From the NCBI RefSeq assembly GCF_040706615.1, contig NZ_JAPDRF010000001.1:372001-436000 (forward strand): a DNA stretch of 64,000 nucleotides, written 5' to 3'. Positions 57,649-64,000 of this stretch are shown here, piece after piece (the stretch's first letter is position 1; every line of letters starts with the position of its first letter). Both the position numbers and the translations under genes were made by a program. Source of the DNA: Lentisalinibacter sediminis. Its GTDB lineage: Bacteria > Pseudomonadota > Gammaproteobacteria > Steroidobacterales > Woeseiaceae. The notes beneath the pieces are model-generated. The model was not told the DNA's origin. It did not search any database and saw only the letters and a list, made by a program, of their open reading frames with translations.

Positions 57649-58335
57649 TCAGGCAGCTCGGTGATTCGCTCCGGCCGCAGCCTCGGTGACGGCCTGGATC
57701 GACTGGCCGGCGCTGCGGTGCAGCTCGACCACGAGCGCAGTCGGCAGCGCCAGCGCCTCGGCGAGTTCGGCCAGATAGGCCCGGCAGATCGACCGGGTCT
57801 CGTCGACGGCCAGCAGTGCCGCGGCGTAGACCTCGGCGGCGAGCTCGGGTGTGCTCGCGGCGGCCGCGAGTTCGGCCACGTCGAGAGGCCGACGCAATTC
57901 ATCGAACAAGAGGCCTTTCTCGGCCGCATCCAGATCCAGGGTGTCGATGCGGTCGAAGATGCGGCGGCGCTCGCTGTCGTCCAGGTGGCCGTCCGCGTGG
58001 GCGGCTGCGATCATCGCCCGGATGATCAGCAGGTCCCGGTGGCGGCACGCGGCCGGTTCTGCCGGCTGGAAGCCGCGCTCGGTAAGGCCTTGCCAGGTTC
58101 CCGACTGTGCCGGGGTCGCCGCCGTGCCGCCATCCACGGCGCGATAACGCTGATAGGCTTTCCACGCGAGCCCGCCGACGGCGACGGCCCCGCCGATCTT
58201 CAGTGCGGAGCCTGCGAGCTTCCGGGTCTTCTTGCCGCTGATTGCGTTGGCGGCGAGGCCGCCGGCGAGCCCGGCCGCCAGGCTACCGCCGATACCGCTC
58301 CTCATCAGGCCTTCCAGTGCACGATTCAGGTCCAT
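57649..58335 (-). CDS. YebE/DUF533-type TerB-like protein
   Basis: 228 aa from the second ATG (58335), which is 7 nt after AAGGAG; ATG 58341 is too close. The N-terminal part has Gly/Ala-rich membrane-like segments ('GIGGSLAAGLAGGLAANAISG', 'ALKIGGAVAVGGLAWKAY'). The C-terminal part is a TerB-like helical domain: 'IIRAMIAAAHADGHLDDSERRRIFDRID' (in parts), with the Asp/Glu metal-type motif 'DGHLDDSE'. YebE is linked to envelope stress in enterobacteria. The role here is unknown. Confidence 0.82.
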   Translation of the reverse strand: MDLNRALEGLMRSGIGGSLAAGLAGGLAANAISGKKTRKLAGSALKIGGAVAVGGLAWKAYQRYRAVDGGTAATPAQSGTWQGLTERGFQPAEPAACRHRDLLIIRAMIAAAHADGHLDDSERRRIFDRIDTLDLDAAEKGLLFDELRRPLDVAELAAAASTPELAAEVYAAALLAVDETRSICRAYLAELAEALALPTALVVELHRSAGQSIQAVTEAAAGANHRAA

Positions 58336-58466
58336 GGGCATGCTCCTTGCCGGGGGTTGAGGGTGAAGATTGCCCATGCGGAGCGATGGTGACCAGCGGG
58401 TTGTGCCTTGAATTTACTTCGAGCAGATCGAAGTATTAGCGCGTCGGCTGTAGGTATTCCCGAATC

Positions 58467-59378
58467 TTACGATTCCCCGGCACCGAACAGCTGCTCCCGC
58501 GCTGCCTCGGTGATGGCGACCACCGACGCATGCTTCAGGCGCCGCTCCGGGGAGATGGCGTAAAAACGTTCCCGGACTTCCTCCGTCGAGCCGATGATGC
58601 TGGCACCGTAGGTGCGGCAGATCTCATCGGCGATGGCCGTGGGACCGGCGAACGCCCCTGCCCCGGCTTCGCCGAAAGCTTTCAGCAGGGCACTGTCGTC
58701 GAATTCGGCCGCCACGACGGGCACCAGGCCATTGGCCTCGAACCACTCCTCGAGCCGGCGCCGCAGCGCGGTGCCCTGGCTGGGCAACAACATGGGGGCG
58801 CCGTCGAGAACCGCCGGGAAATCCCCCTGATAGCGCTCGTACAGGGCTTCGCTGACGAAGAAAGAGGTGCCGCTCTCCCCCAGCACGTAACTGTAGGCCT
58901 TGACGTTGAGACCGGCCGGCAGCGGCTGATCCGACAGCACGAGATCCAGCCGATGGACGGCAAGCTCTCCCAGCAGGCGGTCCAGCGTGCCTTCCTGGCA
59001 GCGGATGCGGGGCGCATCCTCCGCCTCCAGGGCGGGCGCGATGATGCGGCACGCCACCAGCTTCGGGATGGAATCCACGATGCCGACGTTCAGGTGCCGC
59101 GGCACGTCGGGCCGTCGGCCGCGCACCACCTGGGCGAGCTCCGCGCCCAGGTTGAATATCTCGTCGGCGTACTCGAACACCATCTGGCCGGTGCGTGAGA
59201 GCACCAGTCGCCGGCCCGCCTTGCGGAACAACCGCTCCCCCACGGACTCGTCCAGCAATTTCAGCTGCCCGCTGATGGTCTGCGGCGTGACGTGCAGCAC
59301 TTCGGCCGCGCGGGCGATACTGCCCTCGCGGGCCACTACCCAGAAATATTGAAGATGCCCGTAATTCAGATGGCGCAT
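58467..59378 (-). CDS. nhaR: LysR-family regulator NhaR
   Basis: 303 aa. It begins 'LNYGHLQYFWVVAREGSIARAAEVLHVTPQTISGQLKLLDES' (in parts), which is the characteristic NhaR helix-turn-helix rather than a generic LysR. The effector domain follows ('SDQPLPAGLNVKAYSYVLGESG'). NhaR activates Na+/H+ antiporter genes in response to Na+. It is close to the sodium channel and Mrp operon, which are plausible targets. Minus strand, 31 bp after the channel gene, so the two may be co-transcribed. Confidence 0.92.
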   Translation of the reverse strand: MRHLNYGHLQYFWVVAREGSIARAAEVLHVTPQTISGQLKLLDESVGERLFRKAGRRLVLSRTGQMVFEYADEIFNLGAELAQVVRGRRPDVPRHLNVGIVDSIPKLVACRIIAPALEAEDAPRIRCQEGTLDRLLGELAVHRLDLVLSDQPLPAGLNVKAYSYVLGESGTSFFVSEALYERYQGDFPAVLDGAPMLLPSQGTALRRRLEEWFEANGLVPVVAAEFDDSALLKAFGEAGAGAFAGPTAIADEICRTYGASIIGSTEEVRERFYAISPERRLKHASVVAITEAAREQLFGAGES

Positions 59379-59409
59379 GACCGGTCTCCGGACGGGGACT
59401 CCCGTCTGC

Positions 59410-60237
59410 TTATGATTCGCGCCCGAGGCGCCGTTCGATGCGAGTCAGCCGCTCTGCCGTCTCGCGGATCAGGTACAGCATCTCCTCGCGCTCGGCGTGG
59501 GCTTTGGCCTCTGTCTCCTGGCGGCGGCTCTCCTCTTCCTCCCAGTGCAGCGCCTGCATGGAGTTGACGATGATGCCGATGAACAGATTCAGGATCGTGA
59601 ACGCGGAGATCAGGATGAACGGCACGAAATAGAGCCAGGCGTGGGGATAGGCCTCCATCACCGGCCGGGCGATGCCCATCGACCAGCTTTCGAGCGTCAT
59701 CACCTGGAACAGCGTGTACATGCTGGCGCCGACGTTCCCGAACCAGTCCGGAAAGCGCTCGCCGAAGAGTTCGGTGCCGATAACCGCGAACACATAGAAG
59801 ACGAGACCCAGCATGAAGGTGATCCAGCCGATGCTGGGGATGGCCGAGAGCAACGACTCGGTCAGCTGACGCAGCCGGCGCACCGTAGACAGCAGCCGGA
59901 GCACCCGCAGGATGCGCAGACTCCGCAGGATGGACAGCGGACCGGTGGCCGGCACCAGCGAGATGGCCACCACGAGGAAATCCATGACATTCCATCCGCT
60001 GCGGAAGAATCGCGGCCCGAAAGCGACCAGCTTGATCAGGATCTCGACGCTGAATACGGCGATGACGATGGCATTGAACGCGCGCAGCCAGCCGCCCGCC
60101 TGCGCCACGACGGCATCGGACGTCTCCAGGCCCAGCGTGACCGCATTGGCCACGATCAGGCTCAGGATCAGATAGTGCGGCCAGCCGGTCTCTATCCAGC
60201 GGCCCATCCGGCCTCGCCAGTGGTCGGGTGTCTCCAA
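59410..60237 (-). CDS. Bacterial voltage-gated sodium channel (NaChBac/NavAb type)
   Basis: 275 aa; one six-helix subunit. S4 voltage sensor at residues about 103-125 with Arg every third position (R105, R108, R111, R114). The selectivity filter 'TLESWS' (181-186) is identical to that of known Na+-selective BacNavs. S6 'ILISAFTILNLFIGIIVNSM' is followed by an acidic neck and a coiled coil ('EEEESRRQETEAKAHAEREEMLYLIRETAERLTRIERRL', in parts), which drives tetramer assembly. It lets Na+ in, possibly for flagellar or pH homeostasis in alkaline saline habitats. Divergent from the mrp operon. Confidence 0.95.
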   Translation of the reverse strand: METPDHWRGRMGRWIETGWPHYLILSLIVANAVTLGLETSDAVVAQAGGWLRAFNAIVIAVFSVEILIKLVAFGPRFFRSGWNVMDFLVVAISLVPATGPLSILRSLRILRVLRLLSTVRRLRQLTESLLSAIPSIGWITFMLGLVFYVFAVIGTELFGERFPDWFGNVGASMYTLFQVMTLESWSMGIARPVMEAYPHAWLYFVPFILISAFTILNLFIGIIVNSMQALHWEEEESRRQETEAKAHAEREEMLYLIRETAERLTRIERRLGRES

Positions 60238-60537
60238 GCGCGTGTCTCCAGAAAATTGCCAGCCGGGACGCCAGCGAGACAGGTTAACTCTTTCCGGCTA
60301 TTTAAGACTAGATATTGTTTTCATATTTCCTTTTCCTTATGCTCCGAGCCGCTCCTCCCTCCGGAGCATGACGAGAGACGTACCGACCGGCCAGCACGCG
60401 GCCGGCCGGCGCGCCTGTGCGCTAGAAACCGGGCGTCCGGGACGGTATCTTCTGCGGTCGCCATGGACGGGGGATGCGGGCGCCGATGATGGCACCCGCG
60501 ACGCCAACGCAATCACTCGACTCGGGGAAGCTTCCTC
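60238..60537. other. Divergent regulatory region between the Na+ channel and mrp operon
   Basis: 300 bp without a gene. It has an AT-rich stretch at 60290-60340 suited to promoters, then an inverted repeat at 60339-60369, then about 170 nt of GC-rich leader with several possible hairpins (e.g. GGGCGCC/GGCACCC near 60478-60497, one mismatch) before mrpE. No known riboswitch pattern was recognised. Confidence 0.5.
60339..60369. promoter_or_regulatory. Inverted repeat, candidate regulator site
   Basis: ATGCTCCG (60339-60346) and CGGAGCAT (60362-60369) are perfect 8-bp arms around a 15-nt spacer. The repeat lies between the divergent channel and mrp genes. The spacing is larger than usual for a LysR T-N11-A box, so the binder is open. 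Confidence 0.4.
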
Positions 60538-61035
60538 ATGCAAAGCAGCCGCACATCGTCCAACGCGGAGAAGCTCCTGCTGCTCGTCGCCCTGGTCGCG
60601 GCCTGGTTGCTGTGGTCCGGGCTGTACAAGCCACTGCTCCTCGGCCTCGGCGCTTTCTCCTGTCTTCTGACCATCTATCTGGTCTACCGGATGGGGCATT
60701 TCCATCGGCAGGCATACGCGCTCAATTACGGGGTCGGTTACATCGGCTACCTGGTCTGGCTCTTCAAGGAGATGGTGCTATCCAGCCTGCAGGTCTCCCG
60801 GGCGGTGCTGAGCCCCGGGCTCCCGATCGAGCCCACGGTGATCGAGATTCGCGCCACTGCCGACCATCCCATGGACCAGGCGATCCTCGGCAATTCCATC
60901 ACGGTCACCCCCGGTACCCTGACGCTCGACGTGCACGACGGCGTGCTGAAGGTCCACAGCCTGACCCGCGCGGGGGCGGAGTCACTGCTCGGCGGTGAAA
61001 TGGACCGTCGCGTGGCCGCGCTGCGGAGGCGCTGA
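60538..61035 (+). CDS. mrpE: Na+/H+ antiporter subunit MrpE (MnhE)
   Basis: 165 aa. MnhE family features: short N-terminal helices ('LLLLVALVAAWLLWSGLYKPLLLGLGAF' in parts), 'YLVWLFKEMVLSSLQVSRAVLSPG' and the soluble end 'NSITVTPGTLTLDVHDGVLKVHSLTR' (in parts). Part of the cation/proton antiporter complex in the inner membrane. First gene of the operon, with GGGGAAG upstream. Starting with E is typical of the split-A (group 2) mrp order. Confidence 0.94.
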   Translation: MQSSRTSSNAEKLLLLVALVAAWLLWSGLYKPLLLGLGAFSCLLTIYLVYRMGHFHRQAYALNYGVGYIGYLVWLFKEMVLSSLQVSRAVLSPGLPIEPTVIEIRATADHPMDQAILGNSITVTPGTLTLDVHDGVLKVHSLTRAGAESLLGGEMDRRVAALRRR

Positions 61036-61037
61036 GC

Positions 61038-61313
61038 ATGTACTACGTGGTCAGCATCGCCGTCATCGTGACGATGGGCCTCGCACTGGTACGGGCGCTG
61101 CTGGGCCCCACACTCTATGACCGTGTGCTGGCGGTGAACATGTTCGGCACGAAGACGGTGTTGCTGACGGCAGTGATCGCCTTCCTCTACGACCGCCCGG
61201 ATTTCCTGGACCTGGCGCTGGCCTACGCGCTGATCAATTTCACCGGCGTGCTGGCCGTGCTCGAGTTCTTCCGCAACCGGGCCTCGCGCCAGCCCGCCGG
61301 CGGCGAAGGCTGA
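61038..61313 (+). CDS. mrpF: Na+/H+ antiporter subunit MrpF (MnhF)
   Basis: 91 aa; three helices. 'LVRALLGPTLYDRVLAVNMFGTKTVLL' (in parts) and 'YDRPDFLDLALAYALINFTGVLAVLEF' (in parts) match MnhF. It starts 2 bp after the mrpE stop. A small subunit needed for assembly of the antiporter. Confidence 0.94.
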   Translation: MYYVVSIAVIVTMGLALVRALLGPTLYDRVLAVNMFGTKTVLLTAVIAFLYDRPDFLDLALAYALINFTGVLAVLEFFRNRASRQPAGGEG

Positions 61314-61317
61314 CGGC

Positions 61318-61653
61318 GTGGAGCTGGCGCTGGACATCGCGAGCTGGGTCCTCATGTCCGCGGGCGGCGTATTCGTCTTCATCGGCGGGATCGGCGTGCT
61401 GCGCATGCCGGACCTGTTCACGCGCATGCACGCGGCCAGCGTGACCGACAGTATGGGGCCGCCGCTGATCCTGGTCGGCATCATGCTTCAGTCGGGGCTC
61501 TCGCTGGCCACCTTCAAGCTGGTCGCCATACTCGTATTCCTGATGCTGACCAGCCCCACCGCCTCCAACGCCCTGGCCAGCGCAGCGCTGCTGGCGGGGA
61601 CGAAGACGCTCGACGAGCCAGGCGACGACGCAGAGGCGGAGGACGGCTCCTGA
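61318..61653 (+). CDS. mrpG: Na+/H+ antiporter subunit MrpG (MnhG)
   Basis: 111 aa from GTG 61318. 'SAGGVFVFIGGIGVLRMPDLFTRMHAASVTDSMGPPLILVG' (in parts) is the MnhG signature. Three helices and an acidic tail. Ends as TGATG with the next gene. Confidence 0.94.
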   Translation: MELALDIASWVLMSAGGVFVFIGGIGVLRMPDLFTRMHAASVTDSMGPPLILVGIMLQSGLSLATFKLVAILVFLMLTSPTASNALASAALLAGTKTLDEPGDDAEAEDGS

Positions 61654-62645
61654 TGTTCATGACGGAGATCTTCAGCGCGTTCCTGCTGACACTGCTGGTC
61701 GTGACGGCGCTGGCGGCGGTCAAGACCCGCAACCTGTTCGTCTCGGTGATGCTGACCGGCATCTACAGCCTGCTGATCGCCATCAATTTCTTCCTGCTGG
61801 ACGCCGCCGACGTAGCCCTGACCGAGGCCGCCGTGGGCGCCGGCGTCGCGACGGTGTTCTTCCTCGGCGCGCTCGCGCTCACCGCCGAGAAGGAACGCAC
61901 TCCTTCGGCCTACCGGCCGGTCGCCATCGGCATATTCGTCGCCGTCACCCTGGTCCTTGGCTATGCCACCCTCGGCATGCCGAGCTACGGCGACCCTGAC
62001 GCGCCGGTGCACGTCCACGTGGCACCGTTTTATCTGGAGAAGACGCCGGAGTTCATCGACATTCCGAATATCGTCACGGCCGTGCTGGGCAGCTACCGCG
62101 GCTACGACACGCTGGGCGAGGTGTTCGTTGTCTTCACCGCCGGCATCGGGGTGATGTTCATCCTGGGCGTGCGGCCGTCCCGGAAGTCCGAGGGAACGGG
62201 CATGATCGCCAGCGGCGAGAACGGCCTGCGCCACTATCTGATCCCCCGCGTCGTCGGCCGGCTGTTCATACCGTTCATTTTCCTGTTCGGTCTTTACGTG
62301 CAGTTCCACGGCGAGTACAGCCCCGGCGGCGGCTTCCAGGCCGGCGCCATCATCGCATCGTCCATCATTCTCTACGCGCTGCTCGAGGGGGAAGAACGCG
62401 CGCTGCGGCTTATTCCGCGCAGGGTGCTGAACGGCCTCACCGCCGGCGGCGCCCTGCTCTACGGTGCTGTCGGTGTTGCCGGCATGCTGGCCGGCGGGAA
62501 CTTCCTCGACTACTCGGTGCTGGCCAGCGACCCGGTCAAGGGCCAGCAGATGGGGCTGCTGATCATCGAGGCCGGGGTCGGCATCACGGTCACCGGCGTG
62601 CTGCTCACGATCTTCCACGCCTTCGCCGCCCGGGAGCGATTCTGA
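61653..62645 (+). CDS. Fused MrpA C-terminal domain and MrpB subunit
   Basis: 330 aa. Residues about 5-85 are the DUF4040/MbhD-type domain that forms the C-terminal part of large MrpA ('LFVSVMLTGIYSLLIAINFFLLDAADVALTEAAVGAGVATVFFLGAL' in parts). About 95-180 resemble the next MrpA/MbhE-like segment. About 185-325 are MnhB ('FIPFIFLFGLYVQFHGEYSPGGGFQAGAIIASSIILYAL' in parts). The N-terminal, NuoL-like part of MrpA is not in this protein. It should be replaced by another D-like subunit beyond the window edge, as in group 2 operons. Confidence 0.9.
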   Translation: MFMTEIFSAFLLTLLVVTALAAVKTRNLFVSVMLTGIYSLLIAINFFLLDAADVALTEAAVGAGVATVFFLGALALTAEKERTPSAYRPVAIGIFVAVTLVLGYATLGMPSYGDPDAPVHVHVAPFYLEKTPEFIDIPNIVTAVLGSYRGYDTLGEVFVVFTAGIGVMFILGVRPSRKSEGTGMIASGENGLRHYLIPRVVGRLFIPFIFLFGLYVQFHGEYSPGGGFQAGAIIASSIILYALLEGEERALRLIPRRVLNGLTAGGALLYGAVGVAGMLAGGNFLDYSVLASDPVKGQQMGLLIIEAGVGITVTGVLLTIFHAFAARERF

Positions 62646-63004
62646 TGATGGAGTTCCTCGGGCTGTACCACTATCTGGTGTTCCCGCTGCTGCTGATGAG
62701 CGGCATCTACGCGGTCATCGCCAAGCGCAATCTTTTCAAAAAGCTCATTGGCCTTGCGCTGATGCAGTCGGCTGTGTTCCTGCTCTACATCACCATGGCC
62801 AAGGTCGAAGGCGGCACCGGCCCCATTCTGAAGCCCGGTGACGAGGACGTCCTGTACTCGAATCCCCTGCCCGAGGTGCTGATCCTGACGGCCATCGTGG
62901 TCGGCATCTCCACGGCGGCGCTCGGGCTCGGCATCATCGTGCGCATCAAGGAGGAGTTCGGCTCCGTCGAGGAAGACATCGTCAGGGAGCTCGGGGGACA
63001 GTGA
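62645..63004 (+). CDS. mrpC: Na+/H+ antiporter subunit MrpC (MnhC)
   Basis: 119 aa; NuoK-like, three helices ('YLVFPLLLMSGIYAVIAK', 'LIGLALMQSAVFLLYITM', 'VLILTAIVVGISTAALGLGII'). 'DPLP..LILTAIVVG' in the family appears as 'SNPLPEVLILTAIVVGIS'. It overlaps the preceding stop and the mrpD GTG start (GTGA at 63001). Confidence 0.94.
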   Translation: MMEFLGLYHYLVFPLLLMSGIYAVIAKRNLFKKLIGLALMQSAVFLLYITMAKVEGGTGPILKPGDEDVLYSNPLPEVLILTAIVVGISTAALGLGIIVRIKEEFGSVEEDIVRELGGQ

Positions 63005-64000
63005 CCGCACTGGAGCAGCACCTCCCGGCACTTCAGGTCGTAGTGCCGATGCTGACCGCGCCGCTGGTGATGCTGCTGCGGCCGCACCGGCTCGCCTGGG
63101 CCGCCACGACGGCCGCCAGCCTGTGCGCGTTCGCCATCGCCGTCAGCCTGACGGCGGCGGTACTCGCCGGCGGCCGGCCCCACTACGAGATGGGCAGCTG
63201 GCCCGCGCCTTTCGGCATCGAACTGGTGGTGGACTCGTTCAACGCGCTGGTCCTGCTGCTGGTCACGGGCGCCTCCAGCATGGCGCTGCTCGCCGGCGCC
63301 CGCAGCATCGACTCCCAGATCGAGGAGGAGCGCCAGCCGCTCTTCTATGCCGCGTGGCTCCTGGCCCTGTCGGGCCTTGCCGGCATCGCCGTGACCGGCG
63401 ACGCCTTCAACGTCTTCGTGTTCATGGAGATCTCTTCGCTCGCGAGCTATGTGCTCGTGGCCGGCGGCCCGGACCGGCGCGCGCTGCCGGCGGTATTCAA
63501 GTATCTGGTCATGGGCACGATCGGCGCCACTTTCTACCTGATCGGCATCGGCCTCATCTACATGATGACCGGTACCCTGAACCTGGCCGACATGGCGGAG
63601 CGGGTCGGCCAGGTGAGCGATCTGCGGCCCGTGCTGGTGGCCGCCGGCTTCGTGACGACGGGGCTGGCACTGAAGGCGGCGGTGTTCCCGCTGCATCTGT
63701 GGCTGCCGAACGCCTACACATACGCACCGCATATCGTGACGGCCTTCCTGGCGGCCTGCGCCACCAAGGTCTCGCTGTACGTCCTGATCCGCTTCGACTT
63801 CATGGTGTTCCAGCCGAATCTTGCCGAGCACGGCCTGCAGTTCGCGCTGTTCCTGATGCCGCTCGCCGTCCTCGCCCTGCTGATCTCCTCGGGCGTGGCC
63901 CTGTTCGAGCGCAACCTGAAGCGCCTGCTCGCCTGGTCCTCCGTGGCCCAGATCGGCTACATGACCCTGGGTGTGAGCCTGCTCACCGCCACCGGCGTGA
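63001..64000 (+). CDS. mrpD: Na+/H+ antiporter subunit MrpD family, 5' part (runs off the window)
   Basis: 333 residues are visible from GTG 63001; the stop lies beyond base 64000. It is a NuoN/NuoL/ND2-type proton channel subunit: 'FNVFVFMEISSLASYVLVA' with the conserved Glu in transmembrane helix 5, 'LALKAAVFPLHLWLPNAYTYAPHIVTAFLAAC' (in parts) with Lys, and 'RNLKRLLAWSSVAQIGYM' with the second Lys. These charged residues form the ion path. Reading frame is uninterrupted. Confidence 0.95.
   Translation, partial: MTALEQHLPALQVVVPMLTAPLVMLLRPHRLAWAATTAASLCAFAIAVSLTAAVLAGGRPHYEMGSWPAPFGIELVVDSFNALVLLLVTGASSMALLAGARSIDSQIEEERQPLFYAAWLLALSGLAGIAVTGDAFNVFVFMEISSLASYVLVAGGPDRRALPAVFKYLVMGTIGATFYLIGIGLIYMMTGTLNLADMAERVGQVSDLRPVLVAAGFVTTGLALKAAVFPLHLWLPNAYTYAPHIVTAFLAACATKVSLYVLIRFDFMVFQPNLAEHGLQFALFLMPLAVLALLISSGVALFERNLKRLLAWSSVAQIGYMTLGVSLLTATGV

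Noticed and set aside
1..64000. CRISPR arrays, insertion sequences, prophage genes, tRNA or rRNA genes
   Set aside because: No repeat-spacer pattern, transposase, integrase or RNA gene signature was found on either strand by reading.

Overview
The window is a 64 kb stretch of a high-GC bacterial chromosome and is densely coding. It fits a gammaproteobacterium, probably a halophilic or haloalkaliphilic one of the Ectothiorhodospiraceae/Chromatiales type. The reasons are a complete System I cytochrome c maturation locus (ccmABCDEFGHI), the TamA/TamB pair, ArfB, CsrA, an NhaR regulator, a NaChBac-type sodium channel and an Mrp multisubunit Na+/H+ antiporter operon. The taxonomic placement is inference from gene content only. 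No tRNA, rRNA, CRISPR array, insertion sequence or phage gene was seen.

Layout. 1-0.93 kb: the 3' end of a cyclic-nucleotide-binding protein and a convergent secreted protein. 1.1-5.5 kb: a tightly overlapping operon coding for a thermostable-hemolysin family protein, an AMP-forming ligase, a haem-oxygenase-fold (UndA-like) putative diiron protein, an SDR and an exported TPR protein. This looks like an uncharacterised small-molecule or lipid pathway. 5.6-8.6 kb: a wax ester synthase, a PHA-system protein and an FHA-AAA protein. 8.9-15.8 kb: the ccm operon. 15.8-19.2 kb: a fatty-acid desaturase divergent from a chalcone-isomerase-like protein, a TSUP permease and a crotonase-fold protein. 19.3-27.3 kb: two amidohydrolase paralogues (one lacking its metal motif), then tamA-tamB. 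27.4-29.1 kb: a nitronate monooxygenase-like protein, csrA and crcB. 29.1-35.2 kb: a PLP decarboxylase, an AGMO-like membrane hydroxylase, an AGPS-like FAD oxidase, a lipoprotein methyltransferase and a NERD-like protein. 35.3-41.4 kb: a Frag1/DRAM-like membrane protein, arfB, cardiolipin synthase, gdhA, a small lipoprotein and two hypotheticals. 41.4-43.2 kb: a strong candidate c-di-GMP-I (GEMM) riboswitch ahead of an FAD-linked oxidase. 43.2-50.7 kb: a tandem GST-N protein, a paralogue of the small lipoprotein, an unlisted 56-aa membrane protein, a Crp/Fnr regulator, a HAD-OtsB fusion, an RNase HII variant and two divergent orphan response regulators. 50.7-57.4 kb: an acyl-CoA synthetase/acetyltransferase fusion, phosphoketolase and acetate kinase. 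57.6-64 kb: a YebE-like protein, nhaR, a voltage-gated Na+ channel, and the mrpE-F-G-(A'B)-C-D operon, which runs off the right edge.

Themes. Lipid chemistry recurs (wax ester synthase, desaturase, ether-lipid-type enzymes, cardiolipin synthase and the AMP-ligase/HDO operon). Acetyl-phosphate and acetyl-CoA handling is clustered (phosphoketolase, AckA, protein acetyltransferase). Sodium physiology is clustered (NhaR, BacNav, Mrp). Several proteins have lost a diagnostic catalytic or phosphoacceptor residue: the ligase A10 lysine, the sigma54 regulator Asp, the amidohydrolase HxH, the crotonase glutamates, the RNase HII GRG and the CsrA R44. The most novel items are the hemolysin-ligase-HDO-SDR operon and the riboswitch-controlled FAD oxidase.
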